From Allopusillimonas ginsengisoli (lineage in GTDB: Bacteria > Pseudomonadota > Gammaproteobacteria > Burkholderiales > Burkholderiaceae_B): a DNA stretch of 64,000 nt. The stretch lies in contig RAPG01000001.1 of NCBI GenBank assembly GCA_005239165.1, positions 558,001-622,000 on the forward strand. Direction: 5' to 3'. Made by a program: the position numbers and the translations under genes. How positions within the stretch are numbered: position 1 is the first letter of the stretch; every line of letters starts with the position of its first letter. The notes under the pieces are model-generated. The model was not told where the DNA came from. It did not search any database and saw only the letters and a list, made by a program, of their open reading frames with translations. This document shows, in pieces, positions 37,758 to 47,804 of the stretch.

Positions 37758-38288
37758 ATGACCACGCCATCCAGCCCGCTCCAGACCACTGGAGCAGACT
37801 TGATCGACACCTTGGTAGGCCTTGACCCTGCCAGCGCTCTATATGCCACGCGGCATGCCCGCCACAAGGTCGTCAATGCCACTCAGGCCAGCCAGAATCT
37901 GTTCTTTTCGTCTGACGCTGACAGTCTGCCACGGCATGAACGGCTGCTGATTGCACTGTATGCCAGCCTGCTCTCCCGTTCACAAGCCATGGCGACGTAC
38001 TACAGACAGGAACTTGTTGAGTCAGACGCCGCCGCTACAGTCTGCGACGCCATCGAGGCCGACACGGTCGACTGGCTGCCAGCCTCTCGCATCAGGGCAA
38101 TGCTGGTCTTCACCCGAACACTGATTACCCGGCCTGTCGAAGGTGACCAGACGGCGCTGACGGCATTGCGTGAGGCGGGCATGTCTACGCCCGACATAGT
38201 GACACTCGCGCAGCTGGTCGCCTATCTTTCATATCAAATTCGCGTTGTGGCAGGCTTGTCAGCCATGAAAGCACTGGAGTCCGCATGA
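37758..38288 (+). CDS. CMD-domain protein (Avi_7170-like, degenerate AhpD fold)
   Basis: The protein has 176 residues from the ATG at 37758 with CAGGAAG upstream. It is all-helical with GADLIDTLVGLDPASALYATR and LPRHERLLIALYASLLSRSQ, resembling the carboxymuconolactone decarboxylase/AhpD fold. The CxxC...H redox motif is absent, so it is probably non-catalytic or uses another chemistry. It overlaps the next gene, a CxxC-bearing relative, by four bases (ATGA). A heteromeric pair is likely but not shown. Confidence 0.72.
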   Translation: MTTPSSPLQTTGADLIDTLVGLDPASALYATRHARHKVVNATQASQNLFFSSDADSLPRHERLLIALYASLLSRSQAMATYYRQELVESDAAATVCDAIEADTVDWLPASRIRAMLVFTRTLITRPVEGDQTALTALREAGMSTPDIVTLAQLVAYLSYQIRVVAGLSAMKALESA

Positions 38289-38884
38289 CCACGATTATCA
38301 AGAAAAACGGCTTCACCAACGAGATACTTGACTGGAAGGCATGGCTGGATGTGGTTGACCCCGATGCCGCCACACCTGAGCAGGTCAGCGTACTCGAAAT
38401 GAGTCACCCCAAGGCCAAGGTGTCAGACTACTATCTGTTTCTGGTGCATGAGCCCGCCATTCTTCAGCAACGCTCAGAAGCCTTCAATGCCATCATGTAT
38501 GCGCCCGGTGGCCTGCCCAGGGCAGAACGCGAGCTGGGCTCACTGGTTGTTTCGTGCATTAACGGCTGCGTTTACTGCGCATCGGTACACGCACAGCGAT
38601 TCGAGCAGCTAGCCAAACGTGCCGACACCGTAGAGCAGGTTTTTAACAACCCCCGCACAGCCGGAACCAACGAGCGCGAGCAAGCCATTGTGGCGTTTTC
38701 TGTGCGGATTACAGAAGAACCCGAAAACATCGGCCCGCAAGACATCCAGGCCCTGAAAAACGTGGGCCTGGATGATGCAGAAATACTAGACCTGCTGCAT
38801 GCGGATGCCATTTTTGCCTGGGCAAACCGCCTGATGCTCAATCTGGGCGAGCCCGTGTTCCCGCAGGAACAGGCTGCCGACTGA
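38285..38884 (+). CDS. Peroxidase-related CMD/AhpD-like protein (Avi_7169-like)
   Basis: The 199-residue protein has the AhpD redox signature LGSLVVSCINGCVYCASVHA: the pair CVYC with His four residues later and an upstream Glu (RAERELG). N-terminal EILDWKAWLDVVDPDAATPEQ and DYYLFLVHEPAILQQRSEAFN match peroxidase-related CMD proteins. It would reduce peroxides or act in a decarboxylation or ring-opening step. It is coupled to the preceding degenerate partner and converges on a second Bug gene 10 bp away. Confidence 0.78.
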   Translation: MTTIIKKNGFTNEILDWKAWLDVVDPDAATPEQVSVLEMSHPKAKVSDYYLFLVHEPAILQQRSEAFNAIMYAPGGLPRAERELGSLVVSCINGCVYCASVHAQRFEQLAKRADTVEQVFNNPRTAGTNEREQAIVAFSVRITEEPENIGPQDIQALKNVGLDDAEILDLLHADAIFAWANRLMLNLGEPVFPQEQAAD

Positions 38885-38894
38885 ACCCAACCGC

Positions 38895-39899
38895 TTACTG
38901 GGGCGTGAGGCCTGCGGCTTTAACGACCCCAGCCCACTTGCTGCGGTTTTCGTGCACTAAGTCGCGAAACACTTCAGGTGACGACACATGAACCGTATTA
39001 CCCGTGCTCACAAGACGCTTGACGACCTCAGGGTTCTGCAATGCCTGAGTGGCCGCCTGATTGATTCTGGCCACCAGCTCGGGGTTCATGCCTTTGGGGC
39101 CAAAAAGCCCAAACCAGATGTAGCTGTCAAAACCTTCAATGGCTTGCTCGGAAATCGTGGGAATCTCTTTGACAACGTCGATACGCTTGGCCGTTGAAAC
39201 ACCCAACAGGCGCACTGTACCGGCCTTGTGCTGGCCCAGCACTGTCTGTACCTGATTGAAAATACAGCAGGTTTCACCCTTGACTACCGACTGCAACGCC
39301 TCAGGCCCGCCCTTGTAGGGCACGTGCACCATTTTCAGGCCCGCCTTGGCATTGAACTCTTCGAACGCAAGCTGAGTGCCGGTGCCCACGCCCGTCGATG
39401 CAAAATAATATTTGTCGGGGTTGGCCTTTACTTCAGCGATGAATTCACCAACGGTATTGACGTCAATGACCTTGGGGTTGATGGTCAGCACATTTGACAC
39501 ATCGACCAGCGGCGCGATGGGCGTAAAGTCGCCTTCAACATCGAAGGGCAAATCTTTGTAGATCGCTGGGTTAATACCGTGCGTTGCCGCCGTGCCCAGC
39601 AAAAGCGTGTAGCCATCGGGCGCGGCACGCGCAACCGCCGCCGAGGCCAGATTGCCGCCAGCGCCGGGACGGTAATCAATGACTACTGGCACACCCAGGG
39701 CTTCTTGCAGCGGCTCTTGTATGCCGCGCGCAATGACATCAACGCCTGAACCTGCTGAAAACCCCATCATGAGGGTAATGGGATGGTCAGGCCATGTGGC
39801 GGCAAAGCTGGCCGTGCTTGCACACACGGCCGCTACGGCGGTGAGCTGCCTGGCAAGCCGAGAAAATGTTTTGGTAGGGCCAGAGGATGAGGTAGTCAT
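38895..39899 (-). CDS. Bug/TctC family periplasmic solute-binding protein
   Basis: The protein has 334 residues from the ATG at 39899 (MTTSSSGPTKTFSRL), eight codons inside the longest frame. Signal peptide LTAVAAVCASTASFAA precedes HPITLMMGFSAGSGVDVIAR, VPVVIDYRPGAGGNLASAAV and RAAPDGYTLLLGTAATHG. It is a second, clearly different Bug paralogue, convergent with the CMD pair. Again no membrane partner is adjacent. The AT-rich 39.9-40.1 kb gap upstream probably carries its promoter. Confidence 0.87.
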   Translation of the reverse strand: MTTSSSGPTKTFSRLARQLTAVAAVCASTASFAATWPDHPITLMMGFSAGSGVDVIARGIQEPLQEALGVPVVIDYRPGAGGNLASAAVARAAPDGYTLLLGTAATHGINPAIYKDLPFDVEGDFTPIAPLVDVSNVLTINPKVIDVNTVGEFIAEVKANPDKYYFASTGVGTGTQLAFEEFNAKAGLKMVHVPYKGGPEALQSVVKGETCCIFNQVQTVLGQHKAGTVRLLGVSTAKRIDVVKEIPTISEQAIEGFDSYIWFGLFGPKGMNPELVARINQAATQALQNPEVVKRLVSTGNTVHVSSPEVFRDLVHENRSKWAGVVKAAGLTPQ

Positions 39900-40142
39900 T
39901 TTTAGGTTCTTGACGCAGATCAAATTGAATGGAGCTGCAACATTAACAGCCGCCAGATAAATCGGCCACGATTTACTCGGCCAATACTTATAACCAAATG
40001 AAATAACGAAGCCATTTTAATTAGGCAATTGGTTAAATCGCTGTCGGGGACTTTGGGCGGAGCGCTACAAGGCAAGAGCGACAAGCTGCCAGCCAAGGGT
40101 TATATGGGCTACAGGTCGCCAAAAGGCTTGCTGTGATAACGC

Positions 40143-40613
40143 CTAGACGGAGCCGGCGTAACCGGCCTGGCGCCATGCCTCGAACACGGTTACGGCAACG
40201 GCATTGGACAGATTGAGGCTGCGCTGCTGGGGCATCATGGGCAGACACAGGCGTTGCCCGGACGGAAACAGCGCGAGCTGCTCCGCCGAAAGACCCGCGG
40301 TTTCGCGGCCAAATACAAACACATCGCCGGGCCGTAGCGGCGTTTCTCCGAGGCGCTGCTCTGCCCTGGTGGTCAACGCGAAGCTGCGGTCAGGCGGCGC
40401 ACCCACGCTAATGAGCGCAGCCTCGAGTGAGTCATGCACCTTCAATCTTGCCCATTCGTGGTAATCAAGACCGGCCCGCTTGAGTTTTTTGTCTTCAAGC
40501 TCAAAACCCAACGGCTTGACCAGATGCAGACTGGCGCCGGTGTTGGCGGCCAGCCGTATGACGTTGCCGGTATTCGGCGGGATTTCAGGTGAAACCAGAA
40601 CAATATGAAACAT
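40143..40613 (-). CDS. trmL: tRNA (cytidine/uridine(34)-2'-O)-methyltransferase TrmL
   Basis: This SPOUT-fold enzyme of 156 residues (start [21 protein letters not shown]) has [21 protein letters not shown], the knot motif [16 protein letters not shown] and [18 protein letters not shown]. It methylates the wobble ribose of certain leucine tRNAs. ATG 40613 is preferred over a codon-earlier start by family alignment. It lies 11 bp downstream of comF. Confidence 0.92.
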   Translation of the reverse strand: MFHIVLVSPEIPPNTGNVIRLAANTGASLHLVKPLGFELEDKKLKRAGLDYHEWARLKVHDSLEAALISVGAPPDRSFALTTRAEQRLGETPLRPGDVFVFGRETAGLSAEQLALFPSGQRLCLPMMPQQRSLNLSNAVAVTVFEAWRQAGYAGSV

Positions 40614-40624
40614 GGGCAATCCAG

Positions 40625-41473
40625 TTATTCGGTGCGTGCAGGTGGACGAGGCGTGCGGGCGAGTACCAGGCCATATACGGATGCCGCGCCAGCGCGCTTA
40701 AACAGGCCGGCAATCGCATGCAAGGTGCTGCCGGTGGTGATGACATCATCAACCACCGCAATGGCTGCCTGGGGAACGCTGACCGGGCAGCAGTATAAAT
40801 GTTCTGCGCCGCGCATGCGCTCGGGTTTGGACAAATAGGCCTGGCGTACGCCTTCGCGGCTGCGCCGCAGCAGCCAGGGCTTGCAGGCCAGACCAAGATC
40901 GCGCGCCAGATAGCGAGCAACTTCTGCAGCGGGGTTAAAGCCACGACGAAGAATGGCGGCACGGCTGGAAGGCACTGGCACCAGTATTGTTGCCGGGGGC
41001 AGCAGCAGCGCCGCCTGCCGCACGGCATCTGCCAACAGCCCTGCGAGCATGGGTGCGTCAACAAAACAGCCATGCTTGAAACGATGAATCAGCAGATCAC
41101 CCGGGTTATCGTAGTCGAACGCAGCGATCACCCTATCAAAGGCCGGACGACGTGCCTGACAATCGGGGCAGCTTCCGTCTGGGTTCAGGGCCAGCGCGCA
41201 AACGGCACAGCGCGGAGTCGTCGTGTGACGCAGTGAATAAACCAGCTCGGTTTCACACTGCGGGCACAGCCTGCCGCCGGGCGCCGGGCATTGACACAAG
41301 CTGCATTGCCCGGGGATGTTCTGGACCACGCGCCGCCAAGCCCGGTACAAGTACGTATCGGCAGGCAGCGCCGGGCTGGCATCACGGGCAGCGGGTATGG
41401 CGGCAAGCCGGCCGGGCCTGCCCCGGTCAGCAAGGCGGCGCGCGCATTCGCGCAAGACTGTGAGATAGGCCAT
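40625..41473 (-). CDS. comF: ComF family protein (phosphoribosyltransferase-like)
   Basis: The 282-residue protein has N-terminal zinc-finger cysteines ([18 protein letters not shown], then [17 protein letters not shown]). The PRTase domain contains [20 protein letters not shown] and the PRPP loop [19 protein letters not shown]. ComF proteins help incoming single-stranded DNA during natural transformation in some bacteria. dprA is also in this window at 49.6 kb. It is divergent from the methyltransferase gene. Confidence 0.87.
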   Translation of the reverse strand: MAYLTVLRECARRLADRGRPGRLAAIPAARDASPALPADTYLYRAWRRVVQNIPGQCSLCQCPAPGGRLCPQCETELVYSLRHTTTPRCAVCALALNPDGSCPDCQARRPAFDRVIAAFDYDNPGDLLIHRFKHGCFVDAPMLAGLLADAVRQAALLLPPATILVPVPSSRAAILRRGFNPAAEVARYLARDLGLACKPWLLRRSREGVRQAYLSKPERMRGAEHLYCCPVSVPQAAIAVVDDVITTGSTLHAIAGLFKRAGAASVYGLVLARTPRPPARTE

Positions 41474-41552
41474 AATAAGCGTTTTGCCAAAGCGAGCCAG
41501 CCGCTATCTGAACACATCTTGTGTCAGCGGCACCATCTCTTTGTAGTCATAC

Positions 41553-42497
41553 ATGTCACTACCACCCTCCCTACCCATCGATCCCCGTCACGTCAATCTG
41601 CAATTTGGCCGGCGTCAGCCGCTGGATGCAGCCCAGTTTCTGTACGGCGAGATCGCGCAACGCATGTTGCAACGGCTAAGCTATGTACGGCTGCAACCTG
41701 CCGACGTGCTCGATGCAGGCTGCGGGGCGGGCCACGCCATTGAGCCCCTGCGCGCCCGTTATCCGGGCATGGACTACACCGGCCTGGATGCCTGCGCGCC
41801 TTTGCTGGACGTTGCGCGCGAGCGGTACGAAACCAGTCCCAGCTTCTGGCAAAAACTACGCAACAAACCCACACCGCCCGTGCATTTTATGCAGGCAGAC
41901 CTGGCCGATACCGGGCTTCCCGCCCAACACATAGATCTGGTCTGGTCAAATATGGCGCTGCACTGGCACGCCGAGCCGCACCGCGTTCTGGCAGAGTGGC
42001 GCCGCATTCTGCGCCCTGGTGGTCTGGCCATGTATTCTTCACTCGGCCCAGGCTCACTAATAGAGCTGCGCCAGGCAATTACCGACGCGCGCATTGACAC
42101 CACAGCGATGGAATTCGTCGACATGCACGATTTTGGCGACCTCATGCTGGTAAACGGCTTTGCCGACCCCGTCATGGATCAAGAAATTATTACCCTGACG
42201 TACCGCACACCAGAAAAACTGCTGGAAGACATCAAGGCATTGGGGGGCAACGCCAGCGCCCATCGCCGCAAAGGCCTGGCAGGCCGACGGTGGCGCCAGC
42301 GCCTGCTTGATGCGCTCAATGCCCGGCGCAATCTGGACGGCACCATACACCTTACGCTTGAGGTGGCTTATGGTCACGCCTGGCGTACCGATGCAAAATT
42401 TACGCCCTTCGGCGGCGCAGACGGTTCAGCCGGGTCGAAGGGTCGCAAGGGCCCAGATGGGCCAACGGTGCGCCCGCGCGACGCAGACGACAGCTAG
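41553..42497 (+). CDS. BioC-like SAM-dependent methyltransferase
   Basis: The 314-residue protein begins DPRHVNLQFGRRQPLDAAQFLYGEIAQRML, a BioC-like start, followed by the SAM loop DVLDAGCGAGHAIEPLRARYP and LVWSNMALHWHAEPHRVLAEW. BioC methylates malonyl-ACP to begin biotin synthesis. The C-terminal region (LGGNASAHRRKGLAGRRWRQ) fits the Burkholderiales form. Other bio genes are not nearby, so the role is inferred. The C-terminus carries a Gly/Lys/Asp-rich extension. Confidence 0.75.
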   Translation: MSLPPSLPIDPRHVNLQFGRRQPLDAAQFLYGEIAQRMLQRLSYVRLQPADVLDAGCGAGHAIEPLRARYPGMDYTGLDACAPLLDVARERYETSPSFWQKLRNKPTPPVHFMQADLADTGLPAQHIDLVWSNMALHWHAEPHRVLAEWRRILRPGGLAMYSSLGPGSLIELRQAITDARIDTTAMEFVDMHDFGDLMLVNGFADPVMDQEIITLTYRTPEKLLEDIKALGGNASAHRRKGLAGRRWRQRLLDALNARRNLDGTIHLTLEVAYGHAWRTDAKFTPFGGADGSAGSKGRKGPDGPTVRPRDADDS

Positions 42498-42669
42498 TTA
42501 AACGCGCCCCAGCCGGCCTGCGCGCCGGTCAGCGGGTCTGTTTTCTGTTGCGCCACCTGTATGAACCCGATGCGGCTCGCCCCGCACACCACGCATAATG
42601 GCTAATTTTGGGCACGCCCATAACTTGCCACAGCGAGTTGCGTACGCGCTGAGCTACAGACCATCATCG

Positions 42670-43365
42670 TTATTGATTAGTGTTGCGCTTGCGCGAAGAA
42701 TCAATGCCAAGCTGCTTGAGCTTGCGATAAAGGTGTGTGCGCTCAAGCCCGGTTTTTTCGGACACCCTGGTCATGCTGTGGTTTTCGCGGCCCAGATGGT
42801 ATTCGAAATAAATGCGCTCGAACTCATCACGTGCCTCACGCAACGGCTGGTCGAGCGGAATGCTGCCCAGCTTGGAGTTGTCGACCTCAGGAACCGGCAC
42901 CGGGGGGCTGCCATTGACAGGTGTTGTGGTTAGCGGCTGGCTGACACCAGCACCACGCGCATCAGGAATGGAAACCGAGCCCGATGCCGTGGACGACACC
43001 ACAGGGCGCGCCAGCGCCGTGGAGATCGTTTTGAGCAGTTTTTGCAGCGTAATGGGCTTTTCGAGAAAGTCGACGGCGCCTATGCGCGTGGCTTCAACCG
43101 CGGTATCAACCGTGGCATGCCCGCTCATCATGACCACCGGCATGTTAAGCAACCCCTGAGAATTCCACTCTTTAAGCAGACTGACACCGTCTGTGTCGGG
43201 CATCCAGATGTCCAACAGCACGAGATCAGGACGCGAGCGCTGACGCGCTGCACGCGCCTGCGCGGCGTTCTCGGCCAGCTCTACCGTGTGGCCTTCGTCG
43301 TACAGAATCTCTGACAACAACTCACGAATACCAATTTCATCATCAACAACCAGAATTCTGGCCAT
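42670..43365 (-). CDS. NtrX-like response regulator without the AAA+ domain
   Basis: The 231-residue protein has an NtrC-family receiver (ILVVDDEIGIRELLSEILYDE, phospho-Asp in LVLLDIWMPDTDG, Lys in VDFLEKPITL). A Pro/Ser/Thr-rich linker (about 120-170) and a Fis-type helix-turn-helix (HSMTRVSEKTGLERTHLYRKLKQLG) follow. The AAA+ domain of canonical NtrX/NtrC, with Walker A and GAFTGA, is missing, so it cannot activate sigma-54 promoters in the usual way. It is 11 bp after the kinase gene on the same strand. Confidence 0.87.
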   Translation of the reverse strand: MARILVVDDEIGIRELLSEILYDEGHTVELAENAAQARAARQRSRPDLVLLDIWMPDTDGVSLLKEWNSQGLLNMPVVMMSGHATVDTAVEATRIGAVDFLEKPITLQKLLKTISTALARPVVSSTASGSVSIPDARGAGVSQPLTTTPVNGSPPVPVPEVDNSKLGSIPLDQPLREARDEFERIYFEYHLGRENHSMTRVSEKTGLERTHLYRKLKQLGIDSSRKRNTNQ

Positions 43366-43376
43366 ATGGCATCACC

Positions 43377-45763
43377 CTATCTATTTTTCGCATTATCGTA
43401 CCCCTGCGTTTGTTCGTCCAGCGAAGAGCCTGTATCGGCAAGCCGTGTAAAGAGAATAGAGACTCGCGCCCCCCCTTCACGACGGTTTGAAATGTCAATG
43501 CGCCCTCCGTGCTCCTCGACAATTTTTTTAACTATAGCAAGACCTAGCCCTGTTCCGCTTGCTTTCGTAGTTACATAGGGTTCAAACACCCTTGTCAGCA
43601 CCTGTGGCGCGAACCCACAGCCGTTATCAGCCACCGTCAGACGTACGGCCAGCAGGCTGGATTCATCATCGCCTTTGGAGTGCGTAAGTGTCGTACTCAC
43701 ATACACATACGCCTCGTCTGCCGATCTGTCTTGTGTTGCAGCATCGCGCGCATTGGCAAGCAGATTATGAATGATCTGGCGCAATTGCGTCAGATCGCCC
43801 AGTACCAACGGCAGCCCTTCGTCTAAACGGGGTTCAATGTGCACGCTCTGGCCGTGGTCGCGCGCCATGCCGCCCACTGGATCCCATCCATAAAGCGCCA
43901 GTACATCAGACACCAGCGCGTTCAGGTCAACAGGCTGCATCTGCGCCGGCGGCGTGCGGGCATACTCGCGGAAATCATCTACCATTGTTTGAGTGACGCA
44001 ACCTGATTGACGATGGTATTGGTAGACCGCACGAGCATGGCCCTGTCCGCTTCGCCAAGACGATCGGCCAGCTTCATGGCCAGGCGTTCTGCAGACAGCT
44101 GTATAGGCGTGAGCGGGTTTTTGATTTCATGCGCTAATCGCCTGGCAACCTCGCCCCAGGCCACGGTTCGGTTAGCCGAAATAACCTCGCTGATGTCGTC
44201 AAACACCACCAGATAGCCCGTACCACGCCCATCTACCGTAAGGTGCGTGCCGCGCGCAAGCAATGTGACCACGTGTTTTTTGCTTTCGTTATCGGTGGCG
44301 ACATCACGCTCAAGTTCAAATTGCTGCTGCCAGAAATGGCGTTCAGAACCCACGGCAGCATGGGCTGCGAACGCCCGGCGTATGAGCTGCGACAGATCAA
44401 ATGCGCCGTCGACGGTCTCAAGCGGACGCCCTTTTACCGAGCGCAAGTCGACGTGAAGAATGTCTTGTGCTCCCTGGTTAAACAGCGTTACGCGAAAATT
44501 TTCGTCAAACACCAGCACGCCCGATGACATGTGGCTCAGCACCGACTCAAGGTATACGTTGGAACGCTCAATTTGCTGCCGGTTGTTTTCGACCATTTGA
44601 CGGGCTTCATCGAGCTGGCGCGTCATGGCATTAAATGAACGCGTAAGTTGCCCTACTTCGTCTTTTTCGGGCGGCTCGGGCAGTGGCCGATAATCTCCCA
44701 CACCCACAGCCTGTGTGCCAGCCGCCAGCGTGAGCAAGGGGCGGACCAGCCGACGTGACACCGACAGGGCAACCACCATGGCTGCAAACACGGCCAGAAT
44801 AAGCCCCAGTGTCAGTGTAATACCGTACAGCTTGCGCAAACCGAGCCGCGACAGTGCCAGCTCCTGATAATCACGAAACCCCTGTTGCACCATGTTGGCA
44901 TTGCGAGCAATTTGTTCGGGTACGGCTTCAATAACCTGCAGCCAGCGTGTGTCAGACGACACACCCAAATTCGCGACAAGCCGGTCTGGCGTATCGATGG
45001 GCACAACAACACGCAAATGCAGGCCTGTGACTGCCGGCCCGTCAGAATCTGCGGGCTCAGGCTTATCGTCAGCCTCAGCCGCCGCATAGGTGCCCGAAAC
45101 ACGCAACTGGTTAAGCACATTGGAAGGCGGCATGTCGGGCAGCAATTTGCCATAGGCAGATGACGAAAACGCCACGAGACGCCCGTTTCCGGCAAATGCC
45201 ATGGCCTCTGCAACCCCACTGCTTTCACGTAGCTGGGTAATGACCAGTGCCATCTCGGAGTCGCTGGATTTGCCCAGACGCAGCGCCATTTCGCGCGCAC
45301 GCCCTTCGAGCTTGCCCAGTTGGGCGTCCAGGGCGGCTCGTCCGAGATTGAGCCCAGCCTCTAGCGCCGTATCGACCCGCACGTTAAACCATGACTCGAT
45401 GGAACGCGACATGAACTGCACTGAGAGCAGGTAAATAAGTGCGCCGGGCAATACGCCAATGAGGGCAAAATAAAGCGCAAATCGCCCGGTAAGCCGTGCT
45501 CCGAATTGTCGCTTGCGTATCTGGTTTATCAGGCGTGCGGCGAGCGCAACCACCCAAGTGATCAGAGCCACCGCCAGCACGGCATTCAGCAGCAGCAAGG
45601 TGTCGTATTGCTGTGCGTAACGCGATGCGTTGCCAGTGGACCACACCAGCATGACCAGCAGAGCAAGCGCACTACAGCCCGCGACAAAAAGCGCGATGCG
45701 CAGAGCCCAGCGCACTAGTGCTGGGGCTCGTCGACGGAGATCGAAAAAGTGAAGTTTTTCCAT
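43377..45763 (-). CDS. NtrY-like sensor histidine kinase (apparent frameshift)
   Basis: Two frames make one kinase. The first (43979-45763, 594 residues) has membrane helices (ALRIALFVAGCSALALLVMLV and others to about residue 110, plus ITLTLGLILAVFAAMVVAL), HAMP, PAS, and phospho-acceptor H545 in RRLAHEIKNPLTPIQLSAERL, ending VNQVASLKQW at TAG. The second (43377-43985) continues with MVDDFREYARTPPA and the HATPase domain (NLLANARDAAT, ADNGCGFAPQVL, SGTGLGLAIVKKIVEEHGG). One extra A near 43985-43990 gives the continuous LKQMVDDFREYA, the expected order. It partners the NtrX-like regulator. As read, the kinase would lack its ATPase half. Confidence 0.87.
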
Positions 45764-46311
45764 GGGGTTGCCAGTGACCAGGCACTACTGTTGAAGGCAT
45801 CTATCTGGAACGGACGCGCGAGCATCGACGTATCCAGACGCATACGTATGCGGCCTTGGTATTCTTTTCCGACCTCGAGGTCGGCAATATCGGCAACGGC
45901 CCAGCCACGGACGTGACGCACTACCGACAGCGCATCGTCGAGCGATGACTCTGGCATGGAGAGCTCGCCGGAGCCGGCACGCCATTGCCGCGTCAGGGCG
46001 TTATACACAATACGCCAGGTAAGCTGCTCGTCGACCACGGTTTTGTCAAACCACCACCAGCGGCCGGTCACGATTTTAAGATCGGCGGTGAAATAAATAG
46101 GCACGCCTCGCGCCGCCACATTGCGCAGTTCGCCGGTTACGTCAAAGTCGATATCGGCATTGATATAAAGCTTGCCGTCTTCAACGACCGGCTCGACGCG
46201 CACAACCTGTTCGCCCTGCTCACCTTGTTCGCTCTGCGACGGGCTATCGGCGCCTGCGTAAGTCGCGACGCACAGTGTCAGCAAAACAGAAAGCAATAGT
46301 CGCAGCATCAA
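45715..46311 (-). CDS. DUF4390 domain protein
   Basis: The 198-residue protein has signal peptide LLLSVLLTLCVATYAGA. The family blocks are LYINADIDFDVTGELRNVAARGVPIYFTADLKI, WWWFDKTVVDEQLTWRIVYNALTRQW and LEVGKEYQGRIRMRLDTSMLARPFQID. It is a secreted beta-rich protein of unknown function, almost always next to rsmB and ntrY in betaproteobacteria. The 3' end overlaps the ntrY start by 49 bases. Confidence 0.82.
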   Translation of the reverse strand: MMLRLLLSVLLTLCVATYAGADSPSQSEQGEQGEQVVRVEPVVEDGKLYINADIDFDVTGELRNVAARGVPIYFTADLKIVTGRWWWFDKTVVDEQLTWRIVYNALTRQWRAGSGELSMPESSLDDALSVVRHVRGWAVADIADLEVGKEYQGRIRMRLDTSMLARPFQIDAFNSSAWSLATPWKNFTFSISVDEPQH

Positions 46312-46358
46312 CCAATTACCAAAAGGCTAAACGGGGCCAAGCCGTTATTTTTGACGAG

Positions 46359-47717
46359 TCACGCCTGCTTGGCAAACAAGGCGTAAAAAAAGCCGTCATG
46401 CGTAAGCCCTGTGCCATCATCTAGCGGCAATAACTGGCCAGGCGCGGGCAGACGCACTGCATCGGGATGGTGCCGGGCAAACCATGCGGCCTGCAGTTCG
46501 CCCTCTTCGGGAAAAATAGAACACGTCGCGTACAGCAGATGACCACCAAGTTTGACAGTGTGCCACAGAGCGCTGGCAATGGTGCGCTGCAATGTAACGG
46601 TACGGGCGATGTCAGCCTCCCGACGCAGCCAGCGTATGTCGGGATGCCTGCGCACCACACCCGATGCCGTGCAGGGCACATCGGCAAGCACAGCGTCAAA
46701 CGGTGTGCCATCCCACCACGAGGTGAGATCGGCCGCATCGGCGCAGCGCACGTCAACCCGGCCCTGCGTATCCAGGCCCAGGCGCTTGAGCGTGAGCGCT
46801 ACTTTTTCAAGTCGCTGGGGGTCGGCATCAAGTGCCGTCAGCGCAATGTCGGCGAGCTCAAGCATATGTGCCGATTTGCCGCCCGGCGCGGCGCAGGCAT
46901 CAAGCACACGCATGCCTGACTGCAGCGGCAGCAACCTGGCTGCCTGCTGGGCTGCAAGATCCTGAACAGACCACCACCCCTCGTCAAAACCGGGTATGTC
47001 GTGCACAGGCTTGGGCTGCGCCAGCACCAAGGCATCGTGGCCGGCGTCAACCACATTAATACCCGCCTCCGCAAGCGCCTGCATTACCTCAGCTGTTTGT
47101 GCGCGGCGCTGGTTGACACGCAAAACCATGGGTCCGGGAATGTTTGCCGCCAGCAGCAACGACTGCCATTGTGCGGGATAGGCACGACGCAGGCGCTGGA
47201 CCCACCAGCGCGGATGATTATGCAGCGCTTCAGGCTGTTGCCGGACGTGCTCAAGCAAGCTGTGCCGTTCACGTAGAAAAGTGCGCAATACCCCATTGAG
47301 TAGGGCTTTGTAAGGCCTGAGCTGGCGATGTTCGCCCGCCGCCGTGACCGCCTGATCAACCACGGTATGGGGTGCATAAATAGGCGTATAACGCCTCTCT
47401 GGTGCACCAGCGGTCGACTCGTTCTGAAAATGCACAGCGGCATCGAGCAGAGCCAGAGCGGTAAGCAGCAATGCGTCAAACAAGGGATTGGCTGGCGTAC
47501 GCTTGACCAGTTCGGCACGAATGGCCCGGGCCAGCCCAAGCTGGCGCATGACATGAAAAGACACCGCCTGTGCGGGTGCGCGCAGCGCAGCAGGTGTGTC
47601 AGCCAGACTGTCTGACAATGACCGGCCGCTCAGTACGGCCTGTACGTTACGGGCGCTGGCCAGGATAATATCGGAGAGCGCGGCACTGCGGGCTGAGCCG
47701 GAAGAAGGGTCGGACAC
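46359..47717 (-). CDS. rsmB: 16S rRNA (cytosine(967)-C(5))-methyltransferase RsmB
   Basis: RsmB carries an N-terminal NusB-like RNA-binding domain and a C-terminal m5C methyltransferase. Motifs are VLDACAAPGGKSAHMLELA, the catalytic region ADVPCTASGVVRRHPDIRWLR and LLYATCSIFPEEGE, with both cysteines present. The start is uncertain: GTG 47717 (VSDPSSGSARSAALS) looks better than the upstream ATG at 47759, whose leader is not family-like. It follows fmt on the same strand. Confidence 0.88.
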   Translation of the reverse strand: MSDPSSGSARSAALSDIILASARNVQAVLSGRSLSDSLADTPAALRAPAQAVSFHVMRQLGLARAIRAELVKRTPANPLFDALLLTALALLDAAVHFQNESTAGAPERRYTPIYAPHTVVDQAVTAAGEHRQLRPYKALLNGVLRTFLRERHSLLEHVRQQPEALHNHPRWWVQRLRRAYPAQWQSLLLAANIPGPMVLRVNQRRAQTAEVMQALAEAGINVVDAGHDALVLAQPKPVHDIPGFDEGWWSVQDLAAQQAARLLPLQSGMRVLDACAAPGGKSAHMLELADIALTALDADPQRLEKVALTLKRLGLDTQGRVDVRCADAADLTSWWDGTPFDAVLADVPCTASGVVRRHPDIRWLRREADIARTVTLQRTIASALWHTVKLGGHLLYATCSIFPEEGELQAAWFARHHPDAVRLPAPGQLLPLDDGTGLTHDGFFYALFAKQA

Positions 47718-47804
47718 GGGAAAACCTGAATGAATTATGTGTGTCCTGCACTTTATCATCTGCAGGCACTGTCCGGCACGCGCGGACCAGCGGGCAAGGC
47801 GCTT

